Source of the DNA: Paenibacillus faecis
Lineage (GTDB): Bacteria > Bacillota > Bacilli > Paenibacillales > Paenibacillaceae
Assembly (NCBI RefSeq): GCF_008084145.1
Contig: NZ_VSDO01000004.1
Coordinates: forward strand, 696,202-760,201
Direction of reading: 5' to 3'
DNA length: 64,000 nt
Shown here one piece after another: positions 9,895 to 18,397 of this stretch (positions within the stretch are counted from its first letter, which is position 1; each line of letters opens with the position of its first letter). The notes beneath the pieces were generated by a model that did no database searches, was not told the origin of the DNA, and worked only from the letters and a program-made list of their open reading frames with translations. The position numbers were made by a program, and so were the translations under genes.

Positions 9895-10633
9895 GCCTCT
9901 GGTCGTCGTTAGTAAAATTGACAAATCCATCAAAGGGCAGAGGCTGGTGGCGGATATCTCTTTCGAGCTTGGCGCAGGGCAAATCGTCGGGCTTTGCGGG
10001 GGCAATGGCGCGGGAAAAAGCACCGTCCTGCGTATGGTGGCGGGGATTCTCCAGCCAACCTCGGGAGATATTCGAGTAAACGGCTTGGAGTGGAAAAAGG
10101 AGCGGAAACGGTTTTCGGAGCAGATCGGGTATATGCCGGACGATTTTCAGTTTCCGCAAGGCATGACGGCGGCCGAGATGTTGTCCTTCTGGGCCGGCTT
10201 GCGCAAGCTTCCGGCCGCTAGCGTGCAGGAGGCCCTGGCACTGGTGGGACTTGAGGACAAGCGGCACAAAGCCGTCGGTACATTCTCCAAAGGGATGCGG
10301 CAGCGGGTGCTTTTTGCGCAGGCCATACTGGCGAAACCGGCTCTGCTTATTATGGATGAGCCCACCAACGGGATGGACCCCTACTGGATCGGCGAGTTTA
10401 TGGCGCTGCTCAAGCAGATGAAGCGCCAAGGGCAAACGGTGCTTTTCTCCACGCATCAACTGGAGATCGCCGAAGAGCTCGCAGACTATGTCTTGTTTTT
10501 GAACTCCGGCCGAGTCTGCGGGGAAGGCCCTGTGGAGCTTTTTCGCAAAATGTACGGGACGCTGCCCCTTCATGCGGCCTTCCGGCACAGCTTGGGGCTG
10601 GATCCGGGAGGGACGATCCGGGATGATGAATAG
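9887..10633 (+). CDS. nosF: NosF-like ABC transporter ATPase
   Basis: Cytosolic ATPase of 248 residues. Walker A is GGNGAGKST, the signature is FSKGMRQRV, Walker B is LLIMDEPTNGMD, and the switch His is in FSTHQ. The SKGM form of the signature is usual for NosF/CcmA-type ATPases. GTG at 9887 is preferred because GAAAGGGGGAGA (9871-9882) lies just upstream and the protein then starts close to the first conserved strand; an in-frame ATG at 9740 would bury the start deep in nosY. It overlaps the next gene by 11 bases. Confidence 0.87.
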   Translation: MAEPLVVVSKIDKSIKGQRLVADISFELGAGQIVGLCGGNGAGKSTVLRMVAGILQPTSGDIRVNGLEWKKERKRFSEQIGYMPDDFQFPQGMTAAEMLSFWAGLRKLPAASVQEALALVGLEDKRHKAVGTFSKGMRQRVLFAQAILAKPALLIMDEPTNGMDPYWIGEFMALLKQMKRQGQTVLFSTHQLEIAEELADYVLFLNSGRVCGEGPVELFRKMYGTLPLHAAFRHSLGLDPGGTIRDDE

Positions 10634-11180
10634 AACGCTGAACAAGCGAAAGAATTCCTTTCTTGCCGCCGGAATACTCGCTTTGGTTTTGATTGCCTCA
10701 GGATGGGTGCTCTTGACGAATCTCTCCGAAAACGACGGACCGTCTCAGTCCGGCAGGTTGACGGTCGGCAGCCCGGCGCCGGATTTCCAGGCTGTTGATA
10801 TGGCGGGCGAAAAGGTATCGTTGTCCGATTACCGGGGAAAGGTGGTTGTCCTTAACTTTTGGGCCTCCTGGTGCGGTCCCTGCGTGAACGAAATGCCGCT
10901 CATCGACCGCGTCCGGCAAGCGAATGTCCCGGAAGCGGAAGTCCTGTATATCAATGTCGGCGAGTCGAAAGGAACGGTGCGCGAGTTTCTGGCTTTGCAT
11001 AAGTTTAATTTTTCCGCCTTCATTGATGCTACGGGGAAATTAGCCGGCCTCTACAAAGTGACCGGACTGCCGGTGACTTATGTTCTTGACCCGGATGGAG
11101 ACATCGCTGGGGTAGCCATCGGAGAGATCCGCAGTGAGGCGCAGCTTCAAGCTTATATCGATGCCGCCAAAGAGGATTAA
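10623..11180 (+). CDS. TlpA/ResA-type membrane-anchored thiol-disulfide protein
   Basis: A 185-residue protein with one N-terminal membrane anchor (about 10-30) and an extracytoplasmic thioredoxin-like domain with the active site WASWCGPC. The cis-proline loop is in TGLPVTYVLD. Such proteins reduce cysteines in copper or haem carrier proteins; next to nosDLYF a natural role would be keeping the NosL or copper-site cysteines reduced. Two adjacent ATGs (10623, 10626) follow GGGAGGGAC; it overlaps nosF and is part of the same transcript. The ResA cytochrome c maturation role is an alternative. Confidence 0.85.
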   Translation: MMNRTLNKRKNSFLAAGILALVLIASGWVLLTNLSENDGPSQSGRLTVGSPAPDFQAVDMAGEKVSLSDYRGKVVVLNFWASWCGPCVNEMPLIDRVRQANVPEAEVLYINVGESKGTVREFLALHKFNFSAFIDATGKLAGLYKVTGLPVTYVLDPDGDIAGVAIGEIRSEAQLQAYIDAAKED

Positions 11181-11199
11181 ATTTATTTTAATCCTCTTT
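11169..11199 (+). terminator. Hairpin at the end of the nos operon
   Basis: AAAGAGGATTAAA (from 11169) pairs with TTTAATCCTCTTT (to 11199) around a 5-base loop and includes the stop codon. The trailing T-run is short, so termination may be partial, allowing read-through to the two-component genes. Confidence 0.55.
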
Positions 11200-11276
11200 G
11201 CTGTGGGCGGAACTTGTGGTTTGATACTAATATACGACCAAGCGCTTGACAGGAATCGCGAAACGGAGGAGTTACT

Positions 11277-12116
11277 TTGACCTATAAACGGATAAAATGG
11301 ATGATCTTGTTCATCCCTACGCTTACCGTGGGGATATGGGAATATGTAAGGCATCAATTTCTGTTATCCTATATTTCCATGGATCTGGGTAACTGGCTGA
11401 CCCCTTTGCTGGTGTATCTGGTCAGTGTGACTCTGCTGGCCCAATTGTTCTCCGTGCTGGAGAAAATCCAATCCGAGCTGCAGGCCGAACGAGCCCAGAA
11501 GGTCGCTTTGGAGGAGCGCGAACAGCTGGCCAAGGAGCTTCATGACGGCATCTCCCAATCGTTGTTTTTGCTGTCCGTCAAAGCGGATCGCCTGGAGTAC
11601 ACGGAAGACCGGGCCAAGTTCGAGCAGGAGCTGTACAAAATCAGAAAAACGGTCCATGAAGTGAACCGTTATGTCAGACAAGCGATCGCCAACCTGAAAT
11701 ACGTCCCGACCTCCGAGGCTGATTCGGCTCCTTTTGCCACCTTGCAGGAACAAGTTAAGCAGGTGGCGGGAGAAGTTCTAATCCCGGTGGACATCCGGTG
11801 GGAGATCCCGGAGGAAGCTTTTTCCCCAAAAGAGAAGGTGGAGCTTCTGGCCTGTATCCGCGAAGCTGTCGTCAATATTCAGAAGCATGCCCGCGCGGGA
11901 AAAGGGTGGATTGAAGCGCAGGGGACTTTCGGCGAATGGAAGGTTGAAATTATGGACGATGGACGCGGGTTCCGGAGAAATCCGTTTGAATCGCAAGGCA
12001 GTTACGGGCTCAGCATTCTGAAGGAACGGGCTGAAGCGATGGGATGGCGATTCCGGATCCGTACGGAGCAGGAGCGGACGACGCTGGAGCTGCAAAAGAC
12101 GGGAGGCGGCGCATGA
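11277..12116 (+). CDS. NarL-type sensor histidine kinase
   Basis: 279 residues: two N-terminal membrane segments (about 8-25 and 38-60), a short coiled coil, the HisKA_3 dimerisation helix with ELHDGISQSLF (phospho-acceptor His about 89), and a HATPase_c domain with the N-box AVVNIQKHA, MDDGRGF and GSYGLSILKERA. This is the LiaS/NreB/DegS-like class. The TTG start is set by GGAGGA (11265-11270), six bases upstream. No extracellular sensing domain of any size is visible, so the membrane segments themselves probably sense. It is followed after one base by its response regulator. Confidence 0.88.
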   Translation: MTYKRIKWMILFIPTLTVGIWEYVRHQFLLSYISMDLGNWLTPLLVYLVSVTLLAQLFSVLEKIQSELQAERAQKVALEEREQLAKELHDGISQSLFLLSVKADRLEYTEDRAKFEQELYKIRKTVHEVNRYVRQAIANLKYVPTSEADSAPFATLQEQVKQVAGEVLIPVDIRWEIPEEAFSPKEKVELLACIREAVVNIQKHARAGKGWIEAQGTFGEWKVEIMDDGRGFRRNPFESQGSYGLSILKERAEAMGWRFRIRTEQERTTLELQKTGGGA

Positions 12117-12117
12117 A

Positions 12118-12801
12118 ATGAAGACGCGCGTGCTTGTTGTGGACGATCATGCCCACGCTAGGGAGGCTATCTGTGAAATTTTGGCGATGGACGATCAGTT
12201 TGAGGTGATCGGCGTGGTGAAAAGCGGCCAGGAGGCGATCGAGTTTACCGAACAGTGGATGCCCGACCTGATTCTGATGGACATTCAGATGCCGGGGATG
12301 GACGGGCTGGCGGCGACGCAGCGAATTAAGCTGAGTTTTCCCTATGTCAAGATCGTTATGATTACCGTCTCGGATGATATGTTTCATCTTCTCGAAGCTT
12401 TAAAACGGGGAGCGCAAGGGTATCTGCTCAAAAACCTGGCCCCCTCGACCTGGATCGAGTACCTCCGCTCCATCGTCAACGAGGAGGCCCCTTTAAGCCG
12501 GGAGCTGGCCTTCGAGATTCTGAAGGACGTTTCGCTTTCGACGAAGCGGGAAGCGGCGGAGGGTCTGACCCAGCGGGAACAGGAGATTTTGGGGCAGGTG
12601 GCCAACGGCCTGACGAATAAAGAGATCGGGGAAACGCTGAATATTTCCGAACACACGGTCAAAAACCATCTGAAAAACATCCTTCAAAAGCTGCAGGTAC
12701 AAAACCGGGTGCAGTTAACGAGGTATGCCCTGGAACAAGGGCTGGTTGCGGGGAAGGGCAGCGGCCTTAAAGGGGAAAAGGGAAGGGAAGAGACCGATTA
12801 G
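12118..12801 (+). CDS. NarL/FixJ-family response regulator
   Basis: 227 residues: receiver domain (about 1-120) with the acidic pair D9/D10, the phospho-acceptor D55 in LILMDIQMPGMDG and the conserved Lys in YLLKNL, then a LuxR-type helix-turn-helix (LTQREQEILGQVANG...ISEHTVKNHLKNI). It partners the kinase just upstream. The targets are not shown by the sequence; the neighbouring nos genes are candidates by position only. Confidence 0.9.
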   Translation: MKTRVLVVDDHAHAREAICEILAMDDQFEVIGVVKSGQEAIEFTEQWMPDLILMDIQMPGMDGLAATQRIKLSFPYVKIVMITVSDDMFHLLEALKRGAQGYLLKNLAPSTWIEYLRSIVNEEAPLSRELAFEILKDVSLSTKREAAEGLTQREQEILGQVANGLTNKEIGETLNISEHTVKNHLKNILQKLQVQNRVQLTRYALEQGLVAGKGSGLKGEKGREETD

Positions 12802-12893
12802 GGTCCGGGTCCCCTCCCGTTGGCGGAAACCGGGTCATAGGGCAGGGAGGTCGTAGGCTTCGCCCGCGATCTGAAGGGAATAAAGGTCTTTTG

Positions 12894-13095
12894 AGGCGCT
12901 ATGGTGTCGAATTCGGCACAAAAGCGTAGATTAGCGGTTTTTTGGGCCTTTATTTTTGGAAAAAGCGGGCCAATCCCTTATTTCGCGGCTCTCACCGGGT
13001 AAATAGGGTCCTTTTTGGCCTTTTTGGCCGCTATGTTCCCCACAGAGCTGATCTGGGCCGGAATAGCGCCCCAAAATGCCGCTAAGTTGGCGGAC
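12894..13095 (+). repeat. Dispersed intergenic repeat, family A, copy 1
   Basis: About 200 bases built of alternating GC-rich and T/A-rich blocks (GTCGAATTCGGC, CTTTTTGGCC..GGCCGCTAT, GGAATAGCGCCCCAAAATGCCGCTAA). The same order of blocks recurs at 33309-33516 and, reversed, at 59600-59815. The rest of the 431-base gap (12802-13232) has no gene; the DUF523 ribosome binding site AAGGAGG is at about 13217. Confidence 0.75.
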
Positions 13096-13232
13096 GGGTA
13101 GCTGGGCGGGGGGGATTGCCGGGGATTTTACCCGGCACGCGCTGCCGTTTTTATAAAGCGTCGATGCCGATACCGAGTGCCTAATTCTGATGCCAAATAA
13201 GATGAGATAAAATCCAAGGAGGAACCACCACC

Positions 13233-13697
13233 ATGATTATCGTAAGCTCCTGCCTGGCGGGCATGAAGGTCCGCTATAACGGTACGGACTGCCTGGAGGA
13301 CACCATCGGGCGATTAGTGAAAGAAGGGAAAGCCGTGGCTCTATGCCCCGAGCTACTTGGCGGCTTTGCGACGCCGCGGGAACCGGCGGAAATTGCGGGC
13401 GGCACCGGCGAGGACGTTCTGCTCGGTAAAGCCCGGGTCGTGACCAAATCCGGCGAGGACGTTACGGACATGTATATGAAGGGGGCCGAGGAAGCCCTCC
13501 GTCTTGCCAAAGAAGCCGGCGCCACCGCCGTCGTGCTGAAGGAATTCAGCCCGTCCTGCGGAAGCTCCATGATTTATGACGGCAGCTTCGCCAACCGGCA
13601 GACTGCCGGCAATGGAGTTACGGCCGCTTTGTTCGAGCGGGAAGGGATTCGGGTCGTCTCCGAGGCGCAGATCGCGGAGGTCGTCGACGTCGAATAA
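13233..13697 (+). CDS. DUF523 protein (TudS-like)
   Basis: 154 residues, the usual length for DUF523. Conserved cysteines are C7 (VSSCLAG), C38 (ALCPELLGG) and C109 (FSPSCGS), which in TudS thiouracil desulfurase bind an [4Fe-4S] cluster. The family includes enzymes that remove sulfur from 2-thiouracil and related bases; the specific substrate here is unknown. It stands alone, with a good RBS and its own terminator. Confidence 0.85.
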   Translation: MIIVSSCLAGMKVRYNGTDCLEDTIGRLVKEGKAVALCPELLGGFATPREPAEIAGGTGEDVLLGKARVVTKSGEDVTDMYMKGAEEALRLAKEAGATAVVLKEFSPSCGSSMIYDGSFANRQTAGNGVTAALFEREGIRVVSEAQIAEVVDVE

Positions 13698-13733
13698 CGG
13701 CGGCGATTGACAGCGGTCATTTTATACATCACA

Positions 13734-13772
13734 AAGCTTGCGGTAAATAAAATACCGCAGGCTTTTTTTATT
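13734..13772 (+). terminator. Rho-independent terminator after DUF523 gene
   Basis: AAGCTTGCGGTA pairs with TACCGCAGGCTT across AATAAAA, followed by a run of T residues at 13763-13769. Confidence 0.88.
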
Positions 13773-13855
13773 TGGGGCTTTAACCAGTTGAGCTCGCGAA
13801 GCGTGCGAAACAAAATTAAGAGGCGCCTATTGTGCTTCCAGGCTTCCAACTCCAA

Positions 13856-14045
13856 AAAAGATGCAAATCTGCAGGTATTTAGGCCGATTCCCGAGGGAAT
13901 GCGAAAAAAGATGCAAATCCTCTGCAGGTATTTCTAGTGATTTTAGAGAAACGAGCCGGTTTTGTCAAAAATTCCTGCAGATTTGCAGGAATTTTGAAAT
14001 TTTGGGCCCCGAACAAGAAAAAAACATGCACATATGCAGGAATTC
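13856..14045 (+). repeat. Imperfect repeats of a CTGCAG-centred motif, family C
   Basis: Four related units are seen: GATGCAAATCTGCAGGTATTT near 13860, GATGCAAATCCTCTGCAGGTATTT near 13911, ATTCCTGCAGATTTGCAGGAAT near 13969 and CATGCACATATGCAGGAATTC near 14026. The third and fourth are close to inverted forms of the first two, so the block can fold into hairpins. Short open frames running through it (13707-13937, 13861-14067) follow the repeat and are not convincing genes. Confidence 0.6.
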
Positions 14046-14057
14046 TATGTTATCAAG

Positions 14058-14225
14058 GTTTGTCTGACGGAGTACGAGTTATAATCGCACCCCTCCAGGG
14101 GTAGGCAAAAGCGGCAACGGCATACCTGATCGTAGTGAAAGGTAGCGCCTTTAGACGCGAGCCGGTAATAAAGGCTTATAGCCTTAGAGGAAACCACCAG
14201 TTTGACGGATGGTTATGATTTTTGA
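14058..14225 (+). ncRNA. Candidate structured RNA, possibly an omega-RNA/HEARO-like remnant
   Basis: A 168-base stretch without a gene contains a series of local hairpins in order: CCCC-TCCA-GGGG (14090-14101), GGTAGGC with GCATACC (14100-14106/14120-14126), AAAGG with CCTTT (14138-14142/14148-14152), AAGGC with GCCTT (14171-14175/14181-14185), and AACCA with TGGTT (14192-14196/14210-14214). Both ends carry a similar string (GTTTGTCTGACGGA and AGTTTGACGGATGG). The run of hairpins ending in GAGGAAACCACC is reminiscent of the RNA parts of IscB/TnpB-type elements (HEARO, omega-RNA), but no nuclease gene follows. Identity is a guess; the folding potential is directly visible. Confidence 0.4.
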
Positions 14226-14235
14226 ATAAAACGTA

Positions 14236-14275
14236 ATAAAAAGGCCCGGAAGCCCTAAGCTCCCGGACATCTTCC
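14236..14275 (-). terminator. Terminator of the small membrane protein gene
   Basis: On the minus strand, CCGGGA and TTCCGG flank a nine-base loop and are followed by CCTTTTTATT. Confidence 0.75.
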
Positions 14276-14282
14276 AACTAGG

Positions 14283-14441
14283 CTAGCGGTGCTCGATCAG
14301 ATCGATCGCGCCAAGCACGATGTGGGCCAAGCCAAATCCGAGAGCCCCGGTCGCAGCAAGCTTATACTTGCTTCCAAGCAGTGATGCGGCAGAAGCGGAC
14401 ACTACAGCTCCAAGAACGGTAGGAATCAAACCTTCACGCAT
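14283..14441 (-). CDS. Small membrane protein of unknown function
   Basis: 52 residues when started at the ATG at 14441, which has an AAAGGGGTG site seven bases upstream; an in-frame start at 14525 would add 28 polar residues without a good site. The protein begins MREGLIPTVLGAV and has two short hydrophobic helices with small residues (GAVVSASAASLLG and TGALGFGLAHIVLGAIDL). Similar short proteins occur in Paenibacillus as far as I recall, but I know of no function. It has its own terminator. Confidence 0.65.
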   Translation of the reverse strand: MREGLIPTVLGAVVSASAASLLGSKYKLAATGALGFGLAHIVLGAIDLIEHR

Positions 14442-14581
14442 GCGTAACACCCCTTTGGACTGGTTTGGAAAGACATCACTATTTTGGGGAGGCAGGGGAT
14501 CATTTATGCATCGGGTCAGATTCAAAGCTTGAACCGAAAGGGTAAAAAGAGGGCAAAACAGTTAGTCAAGGGGTGAGACGC

Positions 14582-15463
14582 ATGAAACGGAGAAAAACGT
14601 CCCAACTGACGCAACAGCTCGTGTTCGTTGGACCCTCCACGATATTTTTCGTATTGATCGTGGCCGTTCCGTTTTTTCTCGGCTTATATTACGCCTTTAC
14701 GGACTGGAACGGGATTTCAAGGCAGGCGGATGTGGTGGGCGTCCGCAATTTCGTCCATATTTTTACCAAAGATCCCGCCTTTCTGAATTCATTTTGGTTT
14801 ACGGCCAAATTTACCGTGCTCGGCGTCATTCTCACGAATGTGGTGGGCTTCGCGCTGGCGTATTTTTTAACGAAGCGTTTGTACACGCGAAACGTGATGC
14901 GGACGGTCTTCTTTATGCCGCACGTCATCGGGGGGTTGCTGCTGGGATTCATCTGGCAGTTCATTTTTGTCCGGGGGTTCGCTTCCATCGGCGGGGCGAC
15001 CGGCATTCCCTTTTTCCAGCTGCCGTGGCTGGGAACGGAAGCCACCTCGTTTTGGGCGATCGTGATCGTCTTCGTGTGGCAAAATGCGGGTTACCTTATG
15101 ATCATCTACATATCCGCCATCAACAATGTGCCGAAAAATCTGATCGAAGCGGCCAAAGTCGACGGGGCCGGACGGAGACAGGTGCTGAGGCATGTCATCG
15201 TCCCGCTGGTTATGCCGGCGGTCACCGTCTGCTTGTTTCTGGCGATTTCGTGGTCGTTCAAACTGTTCGACCTGAACTTGTCCCTGACCAAAGGGGGGCC
15301 GTACAAATCGACCGAGTCGGTGGCGCTGAACATCTACAATGAGGCGTTTACAATCAGCCGTTTCGGGATGGGCTCGGCCAAAGCCATTATTTTCTTCATC
15401 ATCGTGGCGTTGATCTCGATTCTTCAGGTCCGGGCCACCAAGCGCAGGGAGGTTGAACTGTGA
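14582..15463 (+). CDS. Carbohydrate ABC transporter permease (MalF/UgpA type)
   Basis: About 293 residues with six membrane helices. It has the EAA loop EAAKVDGAGRRQVLRHVIVPLVMP that docks on the ATPase. ATG at 14582 is preferred over GTG at 14573 because AAGGGGTG (14569-14576) is then properly spaced. The stop overlaps the start of the second permease (TGATG). Family membership suggests import of an oligosaccharide; the sugar cannot be inferred. Confidence 0.88.
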   Translation: MKRRKTSQLTQQLVFVGPSTIFFVLIVAVPFFLGLYYAFTDWNGISRQADVVGVRNFVHIFTKDPAFLNSFWFTAKFTVLGVILTNVVGFALAYFLTKRLYTRNVMRTVFFMPHVIGGLLLGFIWQFIFVRGFASIGGATGIPFFQLPWLGTEATSFWAIVIVFVWQNAGYLMIIYISAINNVPKNLIEAAKVDGAGRRQVLRHVIVPLVMPAVTVCLFLAISWSFKLFDLNLSLTKGGPYKSTESVALNIYNEAFTISRFGMGSAKAIIFFIIVALISILQVRATKRREVEL

Positions 15464-16299
15464 TGGATACAGCCAAACGTTATCGTGGCGGCATGCTGCT
15501 GGTCGAGGCGCTTTTGATCCTCGGAGGCCTGGTGTTTCTCGTTCCTTTCTACTTCCTGGTGGTGAACTCGGTGAAAACCTTCGGGGAAATTCTCAGCGAC
15601 GCGGCCGGATGGCCCGCCGTGGCCCAATGGAGCAACTATGCGGAAGCCTGGGACAAAACCTCGTTCCCGAAGGCGTTCGGCAACTCGTTGCTCATTACGG
15701 TGGCCAGCAATTTGCTGCTCGTCCTGATGTGCTCGATGGCCGCTTACCGGATGGCCCGCAAGCCGACAGGATATAACCGTTTTTTGTATGCGGCCTTCGT
15801 CGCCGCGATGGTCATTCCTTTCCAGGCCATTATGATTCCGCTGGTCAAGGTGTCCAGTCTGCTCGGCCTCATGAACTCGACCTGGGGACTGATCGTCTGT
15901 TACCTCGGCTTCGGCGCGCCGCTGACCGTATTCCTGCTGCACGGCTTCGTCAAGTCGGTGCCCGTGGACATCGAAGAAGCGGGGCGGGTCGACGGCTGTT
16001 CGGTGTACGGCATTTTCTTCCGCATCATTCTGCCGCTGATGCAGCCGATCGCGGTGACGGTCATCATCTTGAACACGCTTTGGATCTGGAACGATTACCT
16101 GATGCCTTCGCTGATTTTGCAGAAACCCGAACTGTATACGATTCCGATCGAGACTTTCGCCTTCTTCGGCCAATACACCAAGCAGTGGGATCTGGCGCTG
16201 CCGGCTCTGGTGCTCGGGATTACGCCGATCGTGATCTTTTTCCTGTCCATGCAAAAATACATTATCGAGGGCATCGCCCAAGGTTCGGTAAAAGGGTAA
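15463..16299 (+). CDS. Carbohydrate ABC transporter permease (MalG/UgpE type)
   Basis: 278 residues with six membrane helices and the EAA loop EEAGRVDGCSVYGIFFRIILPLMQP. GTG (15460) and ATG (15463) are adjacent; AGGGAGG at 15446-15452 fits the ATG better. It ends 65 bases before the binding protein. With the preceding gene it forms the heterodimeric channel. Confidence 0.88.
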   Translation: MDTAKRYRGGMLLVEALLILGGLVFLVPFYFLVVNSVKTFGEILSDAAGWPAVAQWSNYAEAWDKTSFPKAFGNSLLITVASNLLLVLMCSMAAYRMARKPTGYNRFLYAAFVAAMVIPFQAIMIPLVKVSSLLGLMNSTWGLIVCYLGFGAPLTVFLLHGFVKSVPVDIEEAGRVDGCSVYGIFFRIILPLMQPIAVTVIILNTLWIWNDYLMPSLILQKPELYTIPIETFAFFGQYTKQWDLALPALVLGITPIVIFFLSMQKYIIEGIAQGSVKG

Positions 16300-16364
16300 A
16301 CGGAGGGCCGAGGCGATTCGATAAAAGAGATCGACAAGAGTGGTGGAAGGAGAGTGACTCAGAC

Positions 16365-17627
16365 ATGAGAAGGGGTAAACTGGCATGGCTCCTGCTGGTG
16401 ATGGCGCTGCTTGTCGCCGGGTGCGGCCAAAGCGGTCCGGACATGGACGGAGGACGCAAGGTGCTGCATATTTTTCAATTTAAAGTCGAGATTGCGGAAG
16501 CGATGGATCGCCTGAAGGTAGAGTACGAGAAAGAGCATCCGGACATCAAGCTCGATATTCAGACCGTGGGCGGAGGCAGCGATTACGGCGCTTCACTGCG
16601 GTCGAAATTCGCCTCCGGCGAAGAACCGGATATTTTCAATATCGGCGGCTACACGGAAATGGAGATGTGGCAGGAGTACCTGGAGGACCTGACGGACGAG
16701 CCGTGGGTGAAGGACGTCAAAGAGATTGCCCTGGAGCCGATGACCAAGAACGGCAGGCTGTACGGCATGCCGGTAAACCTGGAGGGCTATGGGTTTATAT
16801 ACAATAAGGATCTGTTCGCCAAGGCCGGCATCAAGGAAAAGCCCGTCACGCTCAGCGGGCTGCGCGAAGCGGCCGAGAAGCTGAAGGCGGTGGGGATCAC
16901 GCCGTTCTCCAACGGCTACCAGGAGTGGTTCGTGCTCGGGAACCATAACGTCAACGCCGCCTTTGCCAACCAGAAAGATCCGGCGGATTTCATCCGGGGA
17001 TTGACCGAAGGCAGGTATAAATTTGCCGACGATCCGGTATTCGAGCGGTGGACGAAGCTGCTGGATCTGACGCTGGAATACGGCAACCCGAACCCGCTGA
17101 CCACGGATTACAACACCCAGGTGACGATGTTCGCCAACGGGGAAGCGGCCATGCTGCAGCAGGGCAACTGGACCCAGGTGCAGTTGGACGGCATCAATCC
17201 CGACCTGAATCTCGGCATTCTGCCGATGCCGATCGACGATACCGGGGAAGACAATGACAAGCTGTTCGTCGGCGTGCCGAACAACTGGGTCATTTACAAG
17301 GACTCTCCCATGAAGGAAGAAGCGAAGGAGTTTTTGAACTGGCTCGTCACTTCGGAGACGGGGAAGCGGTTTATTACAAAGGAATTTAAATTCATCCCCG
17401 CCTTCGACAGCATTGAAGGGACGGAGGAGGATCTCGGCGCCCTCGGGATGGAAGTGCTGAATTATACCGATGCCGGGAAGGCGCTCACCTGGAACTGGTT
17501 CCGCTTCCCGAACGGCATGCCGTCCGAGTTCGCCAGCATCATCCAGGCTTACATCGGAGGCAAAATCGACAAAGCGGGAATGTTCGAACAGTTCCAGCAG
17601 AACTGGGACAATCTCAGTGTAGAATAA
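16365..17627 (+). CDS. Extracellular sugar-binding lipoprotein
   Basis: 420 residues starting with a lipoprotein signal (ALLVAGC lipobox) and continuing as a family 1 solute-binding protein: ILHIFQFK-like N-terminal strand, FASGEEPDIFNIGG, GFIYNKDLFAKAGI, ANGEAAMLQQGNW and a C-terminal lobe. The start is the ATG at 16365 after GGAAGGAGAG. The order permease-permease-binding protein is less common than binding protein first. No ATPase is encoded; in Bacillales a shared MsmX-like ATPase usually serves such importers. Confidence 0.9.
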   Translation: MRRGKLAWLLLVMALLVAGCGQSGPDMDGGRKVLHIFQFKVEIAEAMDRLKVEYEKEHPDIKLDIQTVGGGSDYGASLRSKFASGEEPDIFNIGGYTEMEMWQEYLEDLTDEPWVKDVKEIALEPMTKNGRLYGMPVNLEGYGFIYNKDLFAKAGIKEKPVTLSGLREAAEKLKAVGITPFSNGYQEWFVLGNHNVNAAFANQKDPADFIRGLTEGRYKFADDPVFERWTKLLDLTLEYGNPNPLTTDYNTQVTMFANGEAAMLQQGNWTQVQLDGINPDLNLGILPMPIDDTGEDNDKLFVGVPNNWVIYKDSPMKEEAKEFLNWLVTSETGKRFITKEFKFIPAFDSIEGTEEDLGALGMEVLNYTDAGKALTWNWFRFPNGMPSEFASIIQAYIGGKIDKAGMFEQFQQNWDNLSVE

Positions 17628-17644
17628 AAAGCCCGTAAAATGGA

Positions 17645-17690
17645 CGCAAGCGTCAAACGGTTTGATCCGTTGACGCTTGCTTTTTTGTTT
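17645..17690 (+). terminator. Strong terminator of the sugar importer operon
   Basis: GCAAGCGTCAAACGG pairs with CCGTTGACGCTTGC across TTTGAT (one bulge) and is followed by TTTTTTGTTTC. Confidence 0.92.
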
Positions 17691-18397
17691 CTTTAATTAT
17701 ATATTGCAACCCGTCACCTTCATGTACACGCTGAAGGGATGTTGGCGAAGTGGTTCCTGCCTAGACTACAACCGTAACTGCAGACGGTTTCCAAAACAAC
17801 AAAAGCCCTACCTCTCATTTGTCCTTGCGGCTCCGATGACCGCGCCAGTGTGAATCAGAAATCTACGAAAATTCTTACTCGTTGGGTCATTCAAATAGGA
17901 ATTTCATACCGGATAAGGTATTAGGAGAGTTATAATCTTTTGAGGAACTACTATAGAGGGTTTAACAATCTAATAAACTATATTACAGGAAGTTTTATGG
18001 AAAGTCAAATTTGAGCTGTCAACCGTCGTTGAAGTTCCCATCGAATTTTATAAAAGTAAAAGCGCTTAAGTTTTATTGCCAATTCGATAAAATCTATCTC
18101 TCGCGGCTCATGGCAAACGATTCGGGAGATTTTACGCTGTTTTACACCTGCTTAATGTGAAATTGACGCTAGAATCGGATAATATAAGGAGCTCATCGGA
18201 GAACCCCCGGACGCATCATTTAGTGAGAAATAAGTTGAAAATAGTTGGGGTTTGGGAAAAATATGCATAGAATATTTGCGGATCTATAAGCTATAATGAA
18301 AGCGGATTCGTTCTTCATGCAAGGGATCCCGGTGAGGTTTGAAGAACTCGGTATAAGAGAGGGGGCGCGTTTGGAAAACGGAATATTTTTTACGACA
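17691..18397. other. Long AT-rich intergenic region before the SLH-GH8 gene
   Basis: About 700 bases with no convincing gene on either strand. It contains a TATAAT at 18292-18297 without a clear -35 partner and the weaker of two operator-like palindromes (see 18051). Nothing else was recognised. Confidence 0.6.
18051..18075. promoter_or_regulatory. Upstream imperfect LacI-type operator
   Basis: TAAAAGTAAAAGCGCTTAAGTTTTA has the AAGCGCTT core and TAAAA/TTTTA ends of the perfect palindrome at 18398-18419, about 341 bases downstream. The spacing would allow repression by looping. Confidence 0.4.

Noticed and set aside
14283..14525. Long 80-codon version of the small membrane protein
   Set aside because: The added residues are polar, and the inner ATG has the proper RBS.
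17877..17900. TGTGA half-site in the gap before the SLH-GH8 gene
   Set aside because: Only one half matches and there is no promoter at the right distance.
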